Part shown: piece by piece, positions 1-9,380 of the stretch | Position numbering within the stretch: the stretch's first letter is position 1 | Layout: each line of letters starts with the position of its first letter | Assembly (NCBI RefSeq): GCF_000003815.2 | Contig: NC_049993.1 | Coordinates: 13,288,432-13,352,431, forward strand | DNA length: 64,000 bases | Reading direction: 5' to 3' | Source of the DNA: Branchiostoma floridae | Taxonomy: Eukaryota; Chordata; Leptocardii; Amphioxiformes; Branchiostomatidae | Program-made: the position numbers and the translations under genes | The notes under the pieces: model-generated | What the model saw: the letters and a program-made list of their open reading frames with translations, nothing else | Told to the model about the DNA's origin: nothing | The model's database searches: none

Positions 1-2280
1 GTTTAAGACGTGGAAATTAAGGTCGCTAGGGGACTACCTAGTTAGGTGCGAGTAAAGGTATGTCACATGGACAGTGCACATCAATTTACCACCCAATAGA
101 CTGACAAGTCATGACCATAGCATGTCCAGAACAACAGATATCAGGTTACTCTGTAGCGCTATAACAAGCCGCTAGGCGGCCCAAAATTGAAACATTTCAA
201 GGTCTCATCAAGACCTACCTACACACAAAATTTCAAGACAATCCATTTAGGAATTCTCGACTTAACTTGCACAGAGACAGGCGTACACTCACCCGAAAAC
301 ATAACCTTCTTGACGAAGGTAAATAAATGGCCAGGAGAGTCAGAAAAAAAGATTATATCCTTCTCTGAGACTCTCTGCATAGCAAATGATTCCCTATGAT
401 CGCCAAACCACAACTCACCTGGCAAAATATTCTCTGTATAGCTCGCGTAGCTAGTATGGTACATGTAGACACTAGAAATGAGGGTCAAGGTAGCTATATG
501 TTGTTTCTTTGCCGTTATCTAAAGTCTATTGAACATAGCTAAATCCTTCTCTAGTTGCTAACGCCACCAAAGTTCACCCTGACCATACAAAGACTGTAGA
601 TTCTTACCTAAGCAAACCCTCAACAACTGCACATATAAATCAATAGAAAATAATGAGGATACGACAAACTGTAACATTAAGATAACAATCTTAAAGAAAT
701 AAGGTTAGATTTATAGGGCTTAAGTTGCGTTCAGAAGCTAGACATCTTTTGTTATGGTCAACAATTATTTACCAATCTATAAGTCCACGTTTAAAGTCTT
801 CGGACTTTGTGCAAGGCAAGGGCTTGGTTACAAAGCTTGAGGCGTATTGTTTCTTATTGTCTAGGAGATTTATATCTTAAGACATGTAGACTTGACCAAG
901 AATGTCTTGACCTTCTTGTCTTAAATTAAAGGAAAAAAATCGGTCCAATTCCTTACGCTAATTTTCAAGAAGATAACTTAACAGGTTGCTCTTAACGTGC
1001 AGCACATGTTGTGCTATTTCAAACCGTGTCGAAAACATAGCATTGTGACTCACCTCTAAGCCATCTTAGAAAAATAGAAGAAACGTAAGATTTTACAACA
1101 TCTTCCAAGACAAAAGGTTGCAAAGGAACTCACCTGTGTCTCTAAATCCCTCGTCGTTGTATCTTCATCTTAAATCTTGTTCCATCGTCTCCATTTTTCT
1201 TCTTCTGAGGCTCGGTGGGAGGGAGTGTAGAGTCGGCTCCTTATGTTGTGACAACCGGGCCGGTACGATCATTCGATCCGCCCGATTTATTCTGGCCTCC
1301 ACAATGGTTGGGTAAACAGTGCGGTGCTCCCGGGGCTGAAAGGGGAGGGGTCTAGATTTACCGCTACACCGTGTAGATGAAGGGTTCGGGTTTCTCCGCA
1401 TGGTGTCGAATGTGCGGCTGGGTTCTTGCTATGTTTTGGAATTGCCTAAAATGGAGAGAGAGAAAAAATATTTGTTTCAAGAGCTATCTACCAACCAATC
1501 GTGACAATACTTTGTCCATAACACGCGATATCAAAAACAGAAATTCCACTGCAGTACCTTAAGTTGGAAGCCGCAAGGGGGCTAAAAATCTAATCATTTC
1601 GAGGTCTGGTACCAAATATCACGACAATCTATTCAGGCATTTTCGAGTTATCGTGTTCACAGATGGACCGACACACATACATACGATTACGAACGATACC
1701 GAAATCATAAACTTCTTGGCGAACGTGTTGTAATAACAAATTTCTTTTCACCTGGCGAATTCATAAAGGTTACTTCAAGTTTGGAAAATCTCAAGGTCAC
1801 AGTCACGAATGATCTACATCAATCATGGAAAAGTGGCACATACAGCCACACGTACAGATATTTACATGATACTTCAGTGCGCACTGTATACGTACACAGT
1901 TATATATGCACCTGTACTAAACGTCAGATAAAGGTGCACGTCGTTGCAATTTTACTGCTTTCTGCAAGAGGTCTCTATTGGCCTCTTTTGCGTGTGCATT
2001 GGTGTTCGTTGCAATTGGCTACAAAATTCTTGTGTACAACAGTAAATAAACAGTACTCGTTGATGTAAAACCATGTAACATAAAAGTCCAAACGTTTGCA
2101 AATGAACATGAAATAAGAGACATTGAACGATTGTTACTGAACTTTTTGACTCGCCAGGTTTCTGTACTTGTTCATCAAGTACCGTAATCAATTTAAATAA
2201 AAATAGACTCAAAAAGGTTCAATATCATACAGCGAAGGTTTGCGCATGCAATATTAGATTTGACAATCCAAGATTACGAA
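1..2280. other. Gene-free stretch, no recognisable feature
   Basis: AT-rich sequence with only short, unrelated open frames. I see no splice-bounded coding exon, no RNA gene and no clear repeat structure. The ORFs near 1.1-1.4 kb and 1.8-2.2 kb have no recognisable motif and low-complexity composition, and I treat them as chance. Confidence 0.5.
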
Positions 2281-2299
2281 TGTACTGAGCCAGTTTCAG

Positions 2300-4090
2300 C
2301 ACTGACAAGTATTTTGCGGTACATTCTGGGACAAGGTGGCCACCCTTGTACCAGAATAAAACAAAACACAAGAACTGTAAAGGGTAATAGAGAGCAAAAG
2401 TCTTTCACTGCTTATTATGTAAATAAATAGACACAAAACAAACAGATCCATTTATTATCAACTGCGCATGCGCCAATGTGAATGGCACAAAGTTTCTCGA
2501 ATACGAAGAATCGTAAATCCGACTGAACTACTAACTTCTTTTTACAGCTAACAAAGTTTATGATTTATAAGAAATTCACATTGGGTACTAATATCTCACG
2601 TACGCTTAGCAAGTATCGTACATAAATTAAACGTTTAAAATTGTACTGAATTTTGACAAACGTGATGTAACAATTCCAGCATTGAAACGGACAATAATTG
2701 TCAAGATACGATGTAGATGTAATTCAAAGATATGCGGTCAATATCAGCGAAAAAGACCTTGGCTCTCAAAGCACTTCTATTCCAGTGTTTTGCTGCCATT
2801 CCAGGACAATGTGGCCACTCTTGTACAAGAATGAAGCGAAACACAAGAAATAGAAAGGCTAAATGAGAACAAAAGACTTTTATTCACTGCTTATGATATA
2901 AATCAATGGACACAAAACAAGCATTCATTTATTTTCAGTCACTCTAGTATAGTGTGACAACACAACAAAGTTTGCAGACTACGGACAATCGTATATGTTG
3001 TCAGAGGCGGCAGTGAATTTTTTTTTTCTATCTACACTACGTTTACATATGGGACTTGAATCTGGTACATGAAGTGCATTTTCGAAGTGAGGTGAGCAAC
3101 CTTTCTTCATTTTTTTGCCAAGTAAAAGACAAGTAAATTTGCCCAAGGCAAATGACTCCATAACATTTAGGTACACGTAGGCAAGTTTTCTGTTTCTTGA
3201 TTTCCATGATAGGGCTCAAAACAGTAGTTAGACGTTTATAATTTATTCTACATAGTTTACGTTCTACAATGGTCACTAACAACAACTGAATTCAAGCAGT
3301 ATATTAGCAAGCGATACTTTACAGTAGTCAGTACCATACACAGCCAAATACAAATGAAACTTACATGTTAGCTAGGAAAACTAATTAATCCATCATTACT
3401 GCTTAAAAATATTACACAATATCATTACTAAAGTACAGAACTGTCGATGACTTTTCAGCAAAGCTTACAAATATATAAAGAGCCTTTTTCGAAAAGACCT
3501 TTGCTCTCGAAGCTCATGTATTCACGTATTCTGCCTCCAGTCCTTGACAAAAGTGGCGAACAGTTCAGAATCAGCAAATGTTGACATCGTCAGTGCATTG
3601 GTGGGGTAACCTGAAGCCTTCCGTACTTGAAGTCCCGTGGAAAGTTATTTTGCTGCTTTTTTCTTTAAGGCTGAGACATTTGTTCCTAATGTTAGTGGAT
3701 TAATGTGTTACTGTTCTGGGTGATGGTGGTAGACGTTAATGTGCAAAGTGCCACTAGCTGTTAGACGTTAACGTGTAGTGTTAATGTGAGTGCGCGTGTG
3801 TGAGTTAGTACGCGATATCAAGTGTCTGAACGTCAGCCTAAGCCTTCAGCAGGGAACTTTCCACAGGACTTCAAGTACAAAAGACCCCAAAGCTACCTCA
3901 GCACCAAATACACAGGCAATATCAACATTTGCTAAATTCTAAACTGTTGACCGCTGTTGTACAAGAACGAAAGCAAAACACGTGAAATGAAAACGGCTCA
4001 AGGTGAGAACAAACGACTTGTCAGTGGAAAGGCATATAAACAAAAAACAATTTAGTGCTAGCCATCGTCAGTCCTGTACTGGAAAAGATT
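2300..4090. repeat. Three diverged direct copies of an AT-rich repeat block
   Basis: A block of about 150 bp recurs three times in the same orientation: about 2320-2470, 2795-2945 and 3950-4075. Each copy contains a 'ggccac..ttgtac(a/c)agaa' segment, then 'aaacacaagaa', then a 'gagaacaaaagactt'-like segment and finally 'gacacaaaacaa' or a variant. Copies 2 and 3 are also preceded by a shared segment near 2745 and 3485 ('gaaaaagacctt' / 'gaaaagaccttt' then 'gctctc'). The third copy is interrupted by the foldback listed separately. Family unknown. Confidence 0.6.
3541..3978. repeat. Imperfect foldback (long inverted repeat)
   Basis: The left arm, about 3541-3655, and the reverse complement of about 3845-3978 match over roughly 110 bases with indels. 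The best blocks are 'gtacttgaagtcc(c/t)gtggaaagtt' at 3631-3653 against 3844-3870 and 'agcaaatgttga' at 3573 against 3923-3935. The loop of about 190 bp contains alternating TG-rich sequence near 3790. It sits inside copy 3 of the surrounding repeat, as expected for a foldback transposon insertion. Confidence 0.6.
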
Positions 4091-4379
4091 AATACATTTT
4101 GAGAAAAATAAATATGTTGCTTACAAAAGGCTGCTAAAAGAGGGTTTGGTTGTTGCGATAATGCTTTACGTTGAATTCAGAAGAATACCATGCGTATTAC
4201 GCTAACATCAAGAAAGGCATTTACGCAAAATTCAGTCGCCTTGCCACAAACTACGTGAATAAGACGCTTTCTCTACAAATAACGGGAAGGTAAAACAGTC
4301 TGTCAACGCTATAAGGAAAGGGTCATACAAGCCCTTAGGAACCTGAATACAACAATCACTTGACTTCCACTCCGGTAGG

Positions 4380-4526
4380 GTGTACTGGGCCCACTGGCAG
4401 GGTGCACACACGAACACTGGGTCCACTGGCAGGGTGTGCACACACGAACACTGGGTCCACTGGCAGGGTGTGCACACACGAACACTGGGTCCTCTGGCAG
4501 GGTGCACACACGAACACTGGGTCATC
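4380..4526. repeat. 32/34-bp minisatellite, about four copies
   Basis: The unit 'ctggcagggtg(tg)cacac' followed by 'acgaacactgggtc' repeats about four times. Some units are 34 bp and some 32 bp, depending on an extra 'tg'. Units are nearly identical, so the array is young. Because 34 and 32 are not multiples of three, the minus-strand frames through it shift among three readings, which explains three overlapping cysteine-rich minus-strand ORFs here; I do not call them genes. Confidence 0.85.
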
Positions 4527-4599
4527 TAGGGCTTTGATGTGGCGTTTGTTCAGGCGCTTAGTCACCCCGCCATCAACATTGACATCGCTGTCGAAATCC

Positions 4600-4704
4600 A
4601 GGCTTGATCACGGCAGCAGTAAATCCCGTGCAGGTAGCTGGTGTTCATGTTGATCTCTGGATTGTGGAAGCTGTAGAGAGATGTATCCTTCCCAGCTTCT
4701 GTCA
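4600..4704 (-). other. Possible terminal exon of a minus-strand transcript
   Basis: A minus-strand acceptor (ctttattgcag) precedes 4704. One frame runs from there for about 45 codons (TEAGKDTSLYSFHNPEIN..) before a stop, next to the minisatellite. It lies downstream, in transcript sense, of modules A and B and the H4-derived relic, so the four pieces could be parts of one transcript. I recognise no domain. Very tentative. Confidence 0.2.
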
Positions 4705-4943
4705 CTGCAATAAAGTCAAATAACAGGCAATTAACGCGACAACCAGGCTAGCGTTTTTCTGAAAGCTTTGTTGTAGATATAACTTACGTAAATGTTTGTG
4801 ACTTAGGGAAGAGAGATAATGCTATACTACTAGTTCAATGCCCAGAAGTGGTCTTTGCGGCAAAATCGTTGAAAAACAATAACTTGAGTGTCAGAAAAAA
4901 TTGTCAGCGTTAGCTTGGAGCAAGTTGGGTAGGATGTACTCAC

Positions 4944-5044
4944 AGTGGCGATGTCACCCAGTCAACAGTTGAGTTTCTGTTATCCTTCAGGATCAGAACT
5001 GCTTACAACACGGGGCCCGCCGGTATGCACATCACCATCCACCG
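4944..5044 (-). other. Exon-like module A (duplicated with module B)
   Basis: On the minus strand a good acceptor (tttcttgcag) precedes 5044 and a strong donor (gtgagt) follows 4944, bounding 101 nt. All three frames contain stops, so if transcribed this would be a non-coding or terminal exon. The start 'cggtgga' and the donor side match module B. It may be a duplicated exon of a lost gene or of a long non-coding transcript. Confidence 0.35.
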
Positions 5045-5341
5045 CTGCAAGAAACAAAGGCTTCAAAGTTAACTGTTGTTCAATAGTGTATGAAAATACA
5101 ACTTATAATTACAGCTGCAAACGGGCATGTATAATGTGAAGTCGACTCACGGGCTATAAGAACGAGATCGACAATCAAACTGAAGTCATCTTGCTTACAG
5201 CTTTGTTCCAAGGAGCTTTTATGTTCTAACTTCCAACTAAAGATGAAGTTTTGTTGTAACTCCATACCAAAGTCGTCTCTATTCTGATCAGTGTCAAGGA
5301 ATTAGCGATAGTTTGGAGCAAGTTGCGTAGGATCAACTCAC

Positions 5342-5459
5342 CGTGGTGATTTTACCGTAGTCAGTCAGCAGTCGAATCTTTCTTCACTGTTGTTCAGGTA
5401 GTGCATATGCTGTACAACATGGCCGGTCGGTACGTTCGCATAGCCTGCCTCGTCCACCG
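5342..5459 (-). other. Exon-like module B (duplicated with module A)
   Basis: Minus-strand acceptor (poly-T then gcag) before 5459 and donor gtgagt after 5342 bound 118 nt. One frame stays open for about 30 codons (begins VDEAGYANVPTGHVVQ) and then stops. Flanks also match module A: 'ttggagcaagttg(g/c)gtagga' occurs at 4915 and 5314, so the duplication covers exon-like sequence plus downstream intron. Whether it is transcribed is unknown. Confidence 0.35.
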
Positions 5460-5857
5460 CTGCAAAAAAAATAATATATACATATATATATATATAACCT
5501 TCCAAATCGCAAGTAGAAATATGACTTGCAATACCAATCGGACGTACATGTCGCTATCTAACGAAAACAAGATATACGAAACATATACAGTGGCTGCTTA
5601 GCATGTGGAAGCTAACATTAGCGGCTCGTAAATCGGACCATGAAGAAAACAACATAAAAAGCCCTACAGAAACGAAAAAAGAACATGCCAGAAAAAAAAA
5701 AACAGTCGGAGCCTAACTTCTGCTTGGAGAGTGCTAGTAGATCCTGGCATAACATTTAAAACATCTTTGAAACCTCTTGTGGTTTCTGAAAAAAGTTGAG
5801 AAAGAAAAGGCTCTTGCTTGTATTATGTTTAATTCTCGACCTTACAGTCCGTCTCAC

Positions 5858-6020
5858 CTTGAAAAACACAGCAAATCTCCTCGTAGATGTGCCCGGTGGT
5901 TTTCTTGACGGCTCTCAGTTAGACAGAAGGCTTGTATGGCGATGCCTTGGACGTTGTCGCGGGTGGTAACTCTTGGCACTCTTCCCCGGCCGCTTGCTTG
6001 CCCTTCCCGCGGCCACACAT
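5858..6020 (-). pseudogene. Histone H4-derived relic (frameshifted, 3'-truncated)
   Basis: Read on the minus strand from the ATG at 6020, the product starts MCGRGKGK, then the H4 similarity jumps frame: a KRPGKSAKSYH segment matches the H4 K-G-L-G-K-G-G-A-K-R-H region, RDNVQGIA matches RDNIQGIT, and AVKKTTGHIYEE matches GVKRISGLIYEE. Small indels cause the jumps and the ATG frame has a TAA after 33 codons. Similarity ends near 5858, where H4 would continue with its C-terminal half; at that point the sequence reads AAG then GTGAGA, a good splice donor. It cannot make a normal histone. A CCAAT-box array lies just upstream. I am confident of the H4 origin; whether it is still transcribed is open. 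Confidence 0.8.
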
Positions 6021-6175
6021 TTCGGCTTACGGCGCTGTCCGTGCGAAGAGACGGATACGGTCTTCACTGGTTGCTGGATCGACCGTGAGTGAAAGAAATG
6101 GTCTGGTGTCGAACAAAGGTGTGTCCGGCACATGTACAGGTGCACATATTGTCACCTGTCACCTGCTTGTCTGCC

Positions 6176-6358
6176 ATTGGTCCATTGAGGGAACCTCGGC
6201 CTGTCATTGGTCTAAAAAATGCACACTAGAACCTTTCACGATTGGCTGTCTCTGCTGACTGTACATCTGAGCGTTTTCGATTGGCCGATTGAAGAAAATC
6301 TTGTCATTGGTCTGAAGAATGCATGTTGATGAAATCAATATCTGCCAGTTTTGATTGG
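6176..6358 (-). promoter_or_regulatory. Array of six CCAAT boxes upstream of the H4 relic
   Basis: ATTGG (CCAAT on the minus strand) occurs at 6176, 6206, 6241, 6280, 6306 and 6354, six times in about 180 bp, all in one orientation, 156-334 bp upstream of the relic's ATG. Repeated CCAAT boxes bound by NF-Y are typical of histone promoters. I see no clear TATA box. Its persistence beside a broken H4 frame suggests a recently dead gene or a promoter reused for another transcript. Confidence 0.6.
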
Positions 6359-6359
6359 T

Positions 6360-7576
6360 CAAGGAAAAGATCCGACATGAGGACCTGCATGGGGAAGTCC
6401 TAACATGGCTTTATGCCAAATACAGTCTATATACATGTATCAAGCCTAGGCCATAGGTTAACGCTAATATCAAGAACTTAAGTAATGAAAATTTGAATCG
6501 CTTAGAATTACGGAGATTGATTTCTTTGAGGCAGTTTAACAGAAATAGCGAAATTTTTCCATTGTTTTTGCTCATTAATTACTCCTTAATTACTTTAAAA
6601 GAAACGTAATAAAGTCTGCAGATAAAAACGAGCGTCAAACTGATGAAAGGTTGTTTGCAACTGTAGAATTTATCAGGTAAAGTTCAACAGACACTCGCTA
6701 GGAGGGGTCGTGTACAGCCTTGGGATTTCAGTGCTCCTGTAGTGTTTGAATGTATGTACGTATGTACGTAGTGTCTCTTTTGGGGCAGTAGCTACGTGCA
6801 GTTAGCAATCGCCTTAAACAGGGATTGTATGCTTTCAGGTAGTTATGTTTCCTACTGGCCCGTTCTTCTTGTTTCTTCCGCCTTCAGCCAATCCAAACTC
6901 AGAACGGCCGATATCGGCTTTTTCATGTCTTTTCTGGCGATTTTTCTTTTCCCTTCGGAAATATCTCGCATTTTCGTCAAAAATGTGACCTCTCTAATTG
7001 GCAATGATTTAACATGATGTAGGGTAGACCTTCCTGTGCCTGATTAAATATCGCTTATAACAGACCGCCTAACAGACCCGGACAGCAGAGTTTGTGTTAC
7101 ACAGACTAGGCCCCCTTGTGTTGTAACGTTATGTTTCTTATCCAAACGTTAACATTTAACAAAGCTTAAGTACACACAGTTTTCAGCGTCTCGTGCCGAC
7201 CTGGTTGACCGGTGTGTACTCTTCCTACGTGATCGCAGCATCCCGTATCTTGAACGAGCCTCACAACGGAACTATCTGCAGACGCCACTTAACTTTCTCA
7301 AACAAAACCTCGCCCCGTTTGACCTTTTCTGTACCCAACACGGTCAACATCTGTCTAGTTGTTCAGACACAGTTCAGGTGAAGTGACACGTGGGCACAGC
7401 TTTACAAGCGAAACAAGCTGCTATGGGGCCCAAACATACACTCCTTTTTTCTTACATCACAAAAAAACAAGACCATAGTATGTACAGGTCAAAAGACACA
7501 AAATCGGAAGTTGTGCCGCAGTGCCAAGGTTACATACTAGGGGGCCCAAAATCGACCCTGACCTTCGTCTTGCCAA

Positions 7577-7577
<1 letters not shown>
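6360..7577. other. Gene-free stretch, no recognisable feature
   Basis: AT-rich DNA with a few short ORFs that lack motifs or splice structure. I see no RNA gene. Confidence 0.4.

Positions 7578-7578
<1 letters not shown>

Positions 7579-7660
<82 letters not shown>
7579..7660. repeat. (CA)41 microsatellite
   Basis: An uninterrupted CA dinucleotide run of about 82 bp. It creates poly-TH / poly-VC open frames in several readings, which are artefacts. The uninterrupted length suggests high polymorphism. Confidence 0.98.
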
Positions 7661-7662
<2 letters not shown>

Positions 7663-9011
7663 TATCTCAATTTTTAATGCACGTTATTATCCGCTTTGAA
7701 CCAATAACTACACGGGAGATGAGAGGATATTTATATCTTTATTATTAGTAAAATGATCTTTACAATAGTAGATATGTAATACTGTGCGTACATATTAGTA
7801 AGATACATAATATATCTAACGCTACATCACAAAGTTTTAATGATTTCGTTGAAATTAATAACCTGGTTTTAAGATACAACTAATATTACAGATTAAACGT
7901 TTCGCCTTGAATTCTCTTTCAAATATCTACATATATTTTACAATATCAATATTTTTATTTTATTTTTTCCAGTTGGACGGCAGTGAAAGAGGCCCTTAAA
8001 GCTCTGTAAGATTTCCAGGTGCACAAAAGGAAAGCTTGTGATTGTGCCCTATGGTAGGAGACAGTAAAACACAAACTATTTCCAGTCTTGTTTGTTGACT
8101 TCTTCATAAGTATAGCATCACGTAATTCAGATGTGGCATACGTGTATAGCCAATGTCACTTTATTTACATACCGAATGCATATTGCTAAACAAAAGCAAT
8201 AAACTTTACAGAGATATGATCCTTTTAGGATAACCCAAAATGATATCTTACTTTGTGGATGGGGTTTTATTATAGGATCATCTCCTTAAAACTGGCCAAG
8301 AGGGGTTGTACTTTGCAACACATTTACCTCAGTTCCGTCCCTTCTTTACATACAACTTACTGCCAATAATACAATAACCCCCTACCTCAACTGTACAAGT
8401 GTACACCTCACTCTATATATGTTACATTGAACCATCATACATAATATTGAACCTACGAAGCCTCCCCCCTCTCAACACCAAAAAGTAAAACAGTCCTACC
8501 TTCACTGTACACGCAAGAAAACTTAACACAAAATGGTGCAAATCACTTGGTGCTGTCTACATTTTTGGCGACGCCACATGGGTGGAGCCTGCATTTTTTG
8601 TCCAATGCTGGAGCTTGCATTTATCTCTCTTTTGTCGGATGATACATTTTTGACACGGAATATGTTGCTACGTTACACCCATAACATTACTTGTACCTTA
8701 TCCACATCTTCAAGCAGATGTACGAAAAGAAACCGTATCCTGTCGGTTCATTTCATTCGGTTCCCTTCCTTCATGATAAACGAAATACAGGAATGAACTT
8801 ATGGAAGAGCTGGTAACTTTCCCTTTGTACATCTGCTTGTAGATTAGCCTTGACTACACCAATTAGCTTCCACATCAGGCTTCTTGGTAGAATATTCCCC
8901 TTTTGGTTCGGCTTATTATGTGCTGATTTCACATGTCACTTCTGATTGTACATCGAGCTCGTTTCCTGAAGTAAAGGCTGGGCAACTGTCAGAAATGCAA
9001 GAAAATTATGT
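7661..9011. other. Gene-free stretch downstream of the SLC1 gene
   Basis: AT-rich sequence 3' of the minus-strand transporter, so part may be its 3' UTR; TTTATT (AATAAA on the minus strand) occurs near 7736, 8170 and 8269. A terminal-like motif 'tttttggcgacgcc' at about 8562 recurs near 37,000, 49,980 and 62,083 and is probably a transposon end. Confidence 0.35.
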
Positions 9012-9190
9012 TTACCTTCACATGGTCTAGCCGAACAAACTACTGCTCAGTTTGGTCTAGCTTAATTCAGATATGGTGACTAGCCCCTCTAGCTCTGTCC
9101 TGCCACTTGCTACATTGCGTAACAAAACACCACAGGGTGTCTGCTGCACCTCCAGTAACCACGGTGACAGTCGTCTGGTCCAGGTACTAG
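9012..9190 (-). repeat. Dispersed repeat, copy 1
   Basis: The reverse complement of this segment matches about 50,820-50,965. Shared blocks include 'gcaagtggcaggacagagct', 'gcagtagtttgtt' and 'ggctagaccatgtgaaggt'. The part from 9120 to 9190 also resembles 25,950-26,005 ('cctccagtaaccacggt' against 'cctcctgtaaccatggt', then 'tctggtccaggt'). No coding capacity seen. Confidence 0.6.
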
Positions 9191-9380
9191 GTCAATACGC
9201 TTGTTTCCTTGGAGAAGGGAAATAAGAAGAAGTAGAGAAAAAAAAAACACGGAGGAAAACCAACATGTTTCACTTCCGTGAAGGTAAACATAACTGGCAA
9301 ACAGCACATAATGAGCCCTCCAGAAATGCCTTCCCAAGAAGCCTGGGGTGGAGACTATACAGTCATAACCTACTAGCTTA

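Noticed and set aside
4380-4526. CRISPR-like direct repeats
   Set aside because: Units are contiguous with no unique spacers, and the window is eukaryotic.
4232-4565. Three overlapping minus-strand cysteine-rich ORFs that might suggest a repetitive secreted protein
   Set aside because: They are the three frames of the 32/34-bp minisatellite; the unit length is not a multiple of three and there is no independent coding evidence.
5915-6145. 76-codon minus ORF (RRKPKCVAAGRASKRPGKSAK..) as a basic protein gene
   Set aside because: It is the wrong-frame reading of the frameshifted H4 relic.
7390-7748. Poly-TH and poly-VC ORFs
   Set aside because: Translation of the (CA)41 microsatellite.
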